From contig NZ_CP118951.1 in the NCBI RefSeq assembly GCF_029024465.1, forward strand, positions 1 to 34,568: a stretch of 34,568 nt of DNA. The letters run 5' to 3'. The number at the start of each line of letters is the position of its first letter. The first letter of the stretch is position 1. The position numbers and the translations under genes were made by a program. The notes under the pieces were generated by a model. It was not told where the DNA came from. It saw nothing but the letters and a program-made list of their open reading frames with translations, and did not search any database. Of this stretch, positions 30,371 through 34,568 are shown piece after piece. This DNA comes from Lactococcus garvieae subsp. garvieae (GTDB taxonomy: Bacteria; Bacillota; Bacilli; Lactobacillales; Streptococcaceae).

Positions 30371-30646
30371 ATGTCAGGCTTTAAACGTTACGACGAGGAA
30401 TTTAAACAATCTCTGGTTAATCTCTACCAAACAGGTAAAACTCAATCCGAACTCTGTAAAGACTATGGCGTCTCCGTTTCTGCTCTTGCAAAATGGATCA
30501 AGCAGTACTCTCAAGTTCTTCTTGAAGATAATACAGTGTTGACTGCTAAACAGATTCAAGAATTACAAAAAAGGAATGCCCAACTTGAAGAAGAAAATCT
30601 TATCTTAAAAAAAGAAAGTGCCATATTCATGCAAAACTCCAAGTAA
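30371..30646 (+). CDS. IS3-family OrfA
   Basis: 91 residues from ATG 30371 (MSGFKRYDEEFKQSLVNLYQ), HTH about 10-50 and a C-terminal coiled coil (IQELQKRNAQLEEENLILKK). DNA-binding regulatory subunit. The upstream in-frame start at 30326 lies outside the element. Confidence 0.9.
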   Translation: MSGFKRYDEEFKQSLVNLYQTGKTQSELCKDYGVSVSALAKWIKQYSQVLLEDNTVLTAKQIQELQKRNAQLEEENLILKKESAIFMQNSK

Positions 30647-30649
30647 GAT

Positions 30650-31513
30650 TAAAAGCCATCTATCGACTCCGTTTTGAACACACGACAGTTATGCTCTGTC
30701 GTGTTTTACATGTCAATCGTTCCACCTACTATAACTTCATGAACAAGAAGCCTTCTAAGCGTGAAATAGAAAATCAACGTTTGAGAAAATTACTTCTTGA
30801 AATTTATATGAAGGCCCCAAAAAAGAATTGGAACAAGAGCTTTTAAAATCATTCTCCTGCGTGATTATGGCATAAATATCTCTGAAGGACGTATCTTAAG
30901 ACTTCTAAAGTCTATGACACGACCTAAAATGTCAACGATTAAACCTCGTTTTAAATCAAACCATTCTCCTATATTTTCTTCTGATAATCTACTGAAACAA
31001 GAATTTAACCCGAAGGCCCCAAATGAAGTGTGGACAACCGATTTCACTTATATTTCTATTGGACCTAAGCGTCATGTTTATCTCTGCGCCATTCTTAACC
31101 TTTACTCTAGAAAATGTATTGCTTGGAAAGTAAGTGATAAGATTGATGCTAGGCTCGCCTGTGACACTTTAGAGAGAGCTATAAAGAAGAGAAAACCTAA
31201 AGAACCAATCATTTTTCATTCGGATCAAGGGAGCCAATTTAAGTCAGCTTCCTTTAGAAAAATATTAGATGAGCATCAGTTGCTTGCTTCTTACTCCAAA
31301 CCTGGTTATCCTTATGATAATGCCGTGACTGAGGTCTTTTTCAAGTACCTCAAACAACGGGAAATAAACCGAAGAACTTATCACTCCATTCAGGAAGTTC
31401 AATTATCCTGTTTTGAATACCTCGAACAATTTTATAACAACTATAATCCTCATTCTGCCAACAATGGATTAACTCCAAATCAGAAGGAAGAAAACTATTT
31501 TAAGAAAATATAG
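30650..31513 (+). pseudogene. IS3-family OrfB (integrase) with frameshift
   Basis: Reading starts with the RLRFEHTTVMLCRVLHVNRS region, and the frame is lost near 30820 (in a run of A after KAPKK). From 30914 the DDE core is open: Asp in VWTTDFTYI, Asp in IFHSDQGSQF, Glu in NAVTEVFFKYLKQRE. With the frameshift no full integrase is made. Confidence 0.85.
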
Positions 31514-31592
31514 CTCATTTTCTGTCTAATTATTTGACATTAGTCCAAATGAATAGGATATCGGAGAGATAAAGTTTTGAGATAACGTAAGC

Positions 31593-31664
31593 CAAGTAAT
31601 TTCATGCTTTTAGCAAAGAACATTGAATTTAATTCTAGGTTATTTGGAATTTCCGAGGAAGTTT
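31593..31664. repeat. Inverted repeat flanking the esterase gene, left arm
   Basis: Matches 32817-32738 in inverted orientation over about 75 bp (CAAGTAATTTCATGCTTTTA to GAGGAAGT). The right arm carries the esterase promoter; in this arm the -10 is changed. The pair encloses exactly the esterase gene. Confidence 0.8.
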
Positions 31665-31665
31665 C

Positions 31666-31697
31666 ATAAAAAGCTGCACAAAATGTGCAGCTTTTTT
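31666..31697. terminator. Bidirectional terminator at the esterase 3' end
   Basis: AAAAAGCTGCACA-AAA-TGTGCAGCTTTTTT. It ends the minus-strand esterase transcript and would also stop reading from the left. Confidence 0.88.
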
Positions 31698-32718
31698 AGT
31701 GTTGTAGGGTATTTTCTTGAATGAATTGAAGCGTTTGCTGATAGCAGAGCTGTGCTTCTTTGGTACGGTAATCAAATTGATACTCATGTCCAATCTTTTT
31801 ACTGGAATCACTAAAGAAAAGCTGAGACACTGGAACGTTTAACGCTTTTAAACGCTCTGCCAATGCTTCACCTTCTGAAGCGAAACTGAGGGTATTTCCA
31901 TCCGTAATATAAGTGGGCGGATAGTTTTCGGTTACGGCTGGAACGACACTTGCTTGTTGCAAATGCGGATTTGTTTTCCAATCCGTTGTACCTAAGAGTG
32001 ACCAAGCCACGGTTTTGGTGAACGCTTTAAGTAATAAATTGTTTGACTTATCATGTGCCTTTTCCTGCAAGTTTACAGGGCCGCAATAAGAGATGACACC
32101 TTTTAAATTTTCCTTAGTGAGAAGAGGGGTGAAGTGTAATGCATTTGCGTAAGCTTTATTGGTTTGGATGGCCGCATATTGGGCCGCAATTTGGGCACCA
32201 GCGCTATCACCTCCAAGAATAATTTTATTGAAATCAAGTGAAGGATAATCTGCTTGATGGCTGAATAAATCCTGTACCAGCTCGTTTATTTGCTGAATTT
32301 GACTGGGATATTGTGCATCAGGTGCAAGTGCATAATTAGGACAGATGACAGCAACTTGAGCATCGTGTGCAATCCGAGTGGCAAATTCTTTAACATCGGT
32401 TTTATTTCCTCCAACATAAGCACCACCGTGAACCCAGATCATTACAGGAACGGGCCCTTGGGAATTTTGAGGCATGTAAATGTCAAAGCTGTTTCTTTTT
32501 TTGTCTGAAGTATAGCTGAGATCACTTTTCAAAAGGACCTTTTTCTTCGTAGCCTCATAGGTCTTTTGATCTGTTATCTTTCCGCCACTTTTAGCAAAAA
32601 GGCGATTGATCACAAAAGCTCCGGGGCGTGGGGACAGGTTAAACACAAGAACCAGTCCTAAAATAAATGCCACAAGAAAGCCTAACAATAAACTTATAAC
32701 CTTAACAAATTTTTTCAT
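31696..32718 (-). CDS. Membrane-anchored esterase/lipase of the HSL type
   Basis: 340 residues. N-terminal signal anchor (about 5-28, VISLLLGFLVAFILGLVLVF) places the enzyme outside the membrane. Oxyanion motif HGGAYVGG at 97-104, nucleophile GGDSAGA with Ser172, acid Asp in YITDGNT and His in KKIGHEYQF. It hydrolyses short esters; natural substrate unknown, perhaps acetyl groups on wall or surface polymers. The promoter is so close that the mRNA is nearly leaderless. Flanked by inverted repeats. Confidence 0.85.
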   Translation of the reverse strand: MKKFVKVISLLLGFLVAFILGLVLVFNLSPRPGAFVINRLFAKSGGKITDQKTYEATKKKVLLKSDLSYTSDKKRNSFDIYMPQNSQGPVPVMIWVHGGAYVGGNKTDVKEFATRIAHDAQVAVICPNYALAPDAQYPSQIQQINELVQDLFSHQADYPSLDFNKIILGGDSAGAQIAAQYAAIQTNKAYANALHFTPLLTKENLKGVISYCGPVNLQEKAHDKSNNLLLKAFTKTVAWSLLGTTDWKTNPHLQQASVVPAVTENYPPTYITDGNTLSFASEGEALAERLKALNVPVSQLFFSDSSKKIGHEYQFDYRTKEAQLCYQQTLQFIQENTLQH

Positions 32719-32727
32719 GATGGACTC

Positions 32728-32756
32728 ATTATATCAGACTTCCTCAGGAACTACAA
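32728..32756 (-). promoter_or_regulatory. Esterase promoter, nearly leaderless
   Basis: TTGTAG (32756-32751), 17 bp, TATAAT (32733-32728). Only 9 bp separate the -10 from the ATG, so the transcript would start about 3 nt before it and carry no ribosome site. The spacer contains the palindrome TTCCTGAGGAA, a possible operator. Confidence 0.6.
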
Positions 32757-32817
32757 ATAACCTAGAATTAAGCTCAATGTTCTTTGCTAAAAGCATGAAA
32801 TTACTTGACTTAATGTC
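32738..32817. repeat. Inverted repeat flanking the esterase gene, right arm
   Basis: Counterpart of 31593-31664; contains the esterase -35 region and spacer palindrome. Confidence 0.8.
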
Positions 32818-32827
32818 ATTGGTCCAT

Positions 32828-33214
32828 TTATCGGAAACGACTTCTTTCTCTATAAGTTCTAGGTAAAAATTTTCTTATTTCATATTCATCAAAACCAGTC
32901 ATCAAGTGCTTGTCATCAAACATAATAGGAGATTTGAGCAACATAGGTGTATATCTAAGTACAGATAGTAAGGTAGAAACAGACATACTTTCATCACAAA
33001 AAAATTCATAAATCTCCTTTTTTGTTGATGACATTTTTTCAACCGGAATTAGTATATCATCAAAACCATTTTCTGAAACTCGTAATGCCTGCAAAATCAA
33101 TTCTTTGGTAATATTATGAGAGGTTATTATACTAAAATCTAATTTATGTGTTTTTAGCCACACAACACCTCTTTGAAATCTTTTATCAGATTTATCACAA
33201 TATATATATATCAT
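32828..33214 (-). CDS. Divergent Spx/ArsC-family protein
   Basis: 128 residues. The fold is recognised from MIYIYCDKSDKRFQRGVVWL at the start and MTGFDEYEIRKFLPRTYRER at the end, as in the other Spx copies. The active site is CDKSDKR, shifted from the usual CGSS/CxxC place, so redox sensing is unlikely or different. It is the last gene of a three-gene minus-strand operon with a peptidoglycan-deacetylase-like gene. In Lactococcus lactis SpxB links wall stress to wall modification, which gives this context meaning. Ribosome site AAGGGAT. Confidence 0.78.
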   Translation of the reverse strand: MIYIYCDKSDKRFQRGVVWLKTHKLDFSIITSHNITKELILQALRVSENGFDDILIPVEKMSSTKKEIYEFFCDESMSVSTLLSVLRYTPMLLKSPIMFDDKHLMTGFDEYEIRKFLPRTYRERSRFR

Positions 33215-33227
33215 ATTTGTTTATCCC

Positions 33228-33422
33228 TTAATTAGTTGGTTTAAAAATATCTATCTCCAATAAAATCCCCATACCAATAGCTAAAGTTATAAAGTGAGCT
33301 AACAATTTTGGACAAGAATATTGTATAAGAGGTCCAGATATACTCAATAATACTCCAAATATTATTATTCCTAAAATCACTCTAAAACATGATTTTATTG
33401 TTTTTCTTATTATTTTTCTCAT
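33228..33422 (-). CDS. Small two-helix membrane protein
   Basis: 64 residues: basic start MRKIIRKTIKSCFR, helices at about 15-34 (VILGIIIFGVLLSISGPLIQ) and 40-57 (LLAHFITLAIGMGILLEI). It starts 5 bp after the deacetylase stop and ends 13 bp before the spx-like gene. No family recognised; its place suggests a partner of the wall-modifying enzyme or a stress sensor. Confidence 0.7.
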   Translation of the reverse strand: MRKIIRKTIKSCFRVILGIIIFGVLLSISGPLIQYSCPKLLAHFITLAIGMGILLEIDIFKPTN

Positions 33423-33427
33423 TAATA

Positions 33428-34504
33428 CTAATCTCCAAAATAAACTTTATGTTTTTTTGCACCATTTACTTCTATATCCAGCAAAGTACTCACTGTTACA
33501 AAATTATATCCTTGATGTTTTAATTGTTGAATAATTTGAGGCACTGCATTGACCGACCACGGATGAATATCATGTAATAAAATAATCGCACCATCATGTA
33601 CATTAGAAATAGCATTTGATACCACGGGGGCACTTGTAGTATATCTCCAATCATTTGTATCCACACTCCAATTTATCGCGGTTAAATCTGTAATATTTAA
33701 AATACCTGTATTATAACTTCCATAGGGCGGCCTATAAAGTTTGACATCTTTACCAGTTATCTTATTAATGAACTGACTAGCATTTTTAATTTCACTTATT
33801 TGATCTTTAGAAGAAAGAGTAACTAAATCTTTATGATCCCAAGTATGAGATCCCACTTCATGTCCATCATCAGATTCTTTTTTGATAATATTAGGATATT
33901 TTACTGCTTGTTCTCCCAAGGCAAAAAATGTCACAGGTACTTGTTCCTCTTTTAATATTTGAAGTAGGATAGGAGTAGTCGAGGGATTAGGTCCATCATC
34001 AAATGTTAAGGCAACTATTTTCTTATTTTTATATTTAAGTTTCTCATTTTCTATCTTTCGAGTTTGCGATTCAACTAATTGAATTTTCTTCATCATAGCT
34101 ATCTTATCTTCTTTAATAAAATTTCCTGATAATTCCCTTACCCCCTCCTTAGCTTCTTTTATAGTTTGTATATTCGGAGTGGTTTCCATTTTTTGTATCA
34201 GTTGCTTTGAGTGATCTATTTTCTTGATAGCGGTTTCTAATTGTTGTAAATCATCAAGTATCCTTCTATTGTCACTCTTATTTAAATGATAATAATCAAG
34301 AAGATTGTATACCTTTTTGATATCCTTGAAATCGCGTGTTTTAAATGCTTTATTTTTTTCACTGACTATTTCTTCTAAAGTATTATTATAAATAATTCTA
34401 GAATTCCTATAAACTTTATATCCAACTATAGGTAATACTGTCATCAAAAATATCAGTGGTAAAAAAAACACTATATTTTTTTTATGTTTTTGGGGAATTC
34501 CCAT
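33428..34504 (-). CDS. Polysaccharide deacetylase, PgdA-like (CE4/NodB)
   Basis: 358 residues. N-terminal membrane anchor (about 10-30), a charged helical stalk to about 155, then the NodB domain: TFDDGP at 167-172, metal His in GSHTWDH (220, 224), RPPYGSY at 258-264, DTNDW at 282-286 and LLHDIH at 309-314. All five catalytic motifs are present. It probably removes acetyl groups from N-acetylglucosamine of peptidoglycan, which in related bacteria gives lysozyme resistance. Strong ribosome site AAGGAG before ATG 34504. First gene of the operon; its promoter is outside or at the window edge. Confidence 0.88.
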   Translation of the reverse strand: MGIPQKHKKNIVFFLPLIFLMTVLPIVGYKVYRNSRIIYNNTLEEIVSEKNKAFKTRDFKDIKKVYNLLDYYHLNKSDNRRILDDLQQLETAIKKIDHSKQLIQKMETTPNIQTIKEAKEGVRELSGNFIKEDKIAMMKKIQLVESQTRKIENEKLKYKNKKIVALTFDDGPNPSTTPILLQILKEEQVPVTFFALGEQAVKYPNIIKKESDDGHEVGSHTWDHKDLVTLSSKDQISEIKNASQFINKITGKDVKLYRPPYGSYNTGILNITDLTAINWSVDTNDWRYTTSAPVVSNAISNVHDGAIILLHDIHPWSVNAVPQIIQQLKHQGYNFVTVSTLLDIEVNGAKKHKVYFGD

Positions 34505-34568
34505 ATGGTAAAAGGACTCCTTTTTAATTTATTTTTACATCCCGAGATGATGCTAGTATGTCTCTCTG

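Larger units (their letters stand above)
30340..31546 (+). mobile_element. IS3-family element with frameshifted orfB
   Basis: The left end near 30340 (AAAAGTAGACACAAAAATG) equals the end of the relic at 529. The right end lies within 31520-31546 (reversed: ACTAATGTCAAATAATTAGA). Two reading frames, orfA and orfB. The orfB lesion makes this copy inactive on its own. Borders are approximate. Confidence 0.82.

Noticed and set aside
1-34568. A complete circular plasmid
   Set aside because: The left edge lies in unassigned sequence just outside an IS3 relic and the right edge cuts into the region upstream of the deacetylase operon; I saw no overlap between the ends.

Overview
The window reads as part of a low-GC lactococcal plasmid (Lactococcus, species not resolved). 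The diagnostic core is a theta-type replicon at 7.25-10.3 kb: about 3.5 copies of a 22-bp iteron, a repB initiator with a consensus promoter, then parA and parB and a downstream repeat array. Three ISS1 (IS6 family) copies, together with IS21, IS256, IS30 and IS3 elements, also fit a dairy or environmental lactococcal plasmid. The window is a mosaic: at least ten gene fragments end exactly at or near insertion-sequence borders.

Layout. 0-3.2 kb: a decayed IS3 element, then a LexA/CI-like repressor gene destroyed by an IS21 element that left a 7-bp target duplication. 3.3-4.3 kb: a type I toxin cut by ISS1 copy 1. 4.3-7.1 kb: a divergent control region with a self-cleaving-type repressor on the plus strand. 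On the minus strand a promoter containing a palindromic operator drives a module of tRNA-like RNAs, two or more small proteins and a long gene-free, structure-rich stretch. 7.2-10.3 kb: replication and partition. 10.5-11.7 kb: an unrecognised membrane protein. 12.1-14.7 kb: nucleoside uptake (nupC-like) and pyrimidine-nucleoside phosphorylase, bracketed by direct repeats next to a serine resolvase gene. 15.6-18.4 kb: an Spx-family regulator, an intact type I toxin-antitoxin locus and a large secreted repeat protein (BspA-like repeats, MucBP domain, DUF5648-like C-terminus). 18.5-25.7 kb: IS256, an alpha/beta hydrolase, ISS1 copy 2, and fragments of recA, a relaxase and a second copy of the repeat protein, then IS30. 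25.7-27.3 kb: a Phd/RelE-type toxin-antitoxin pair, a second type of membrane-peptide toxin with an antisense RNA, and a BRCT gene cut by ISS1 copy 3. 28-30.2 kb: two HU genes in an inverted duplication around an IS remnant and a toxin. 30.3-31.5 kb: an IS3 element with a frameshifted orfB. 31.7-34.5 kb, all minus: a membrane-anchored esterase, then an apparent operon of polysaccharide deacetylase, small membrane protein and Spx-like protein.

How it works together. Stability is provided by iteron replication, ParAB, one Phd/RelE-type system and up to six membrane-peptide toxin loci, several of them broken. Cargo serves nucleoside salvage, surface adhesion and cell-wall modification. The least explained part is the 4.3-6.4 kb minus-strand module: a repressor with features of SOS cleavage appears to control RNAs that carry tRNA acceptor/T-arm mimics and a long noncoding stretch, which resembles the setting of the giant phage/plasmid RNAs (ROOL, GOLLD). 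That identification is inference and was not tested. All functions are predicted by reading the sequence, without database searches.
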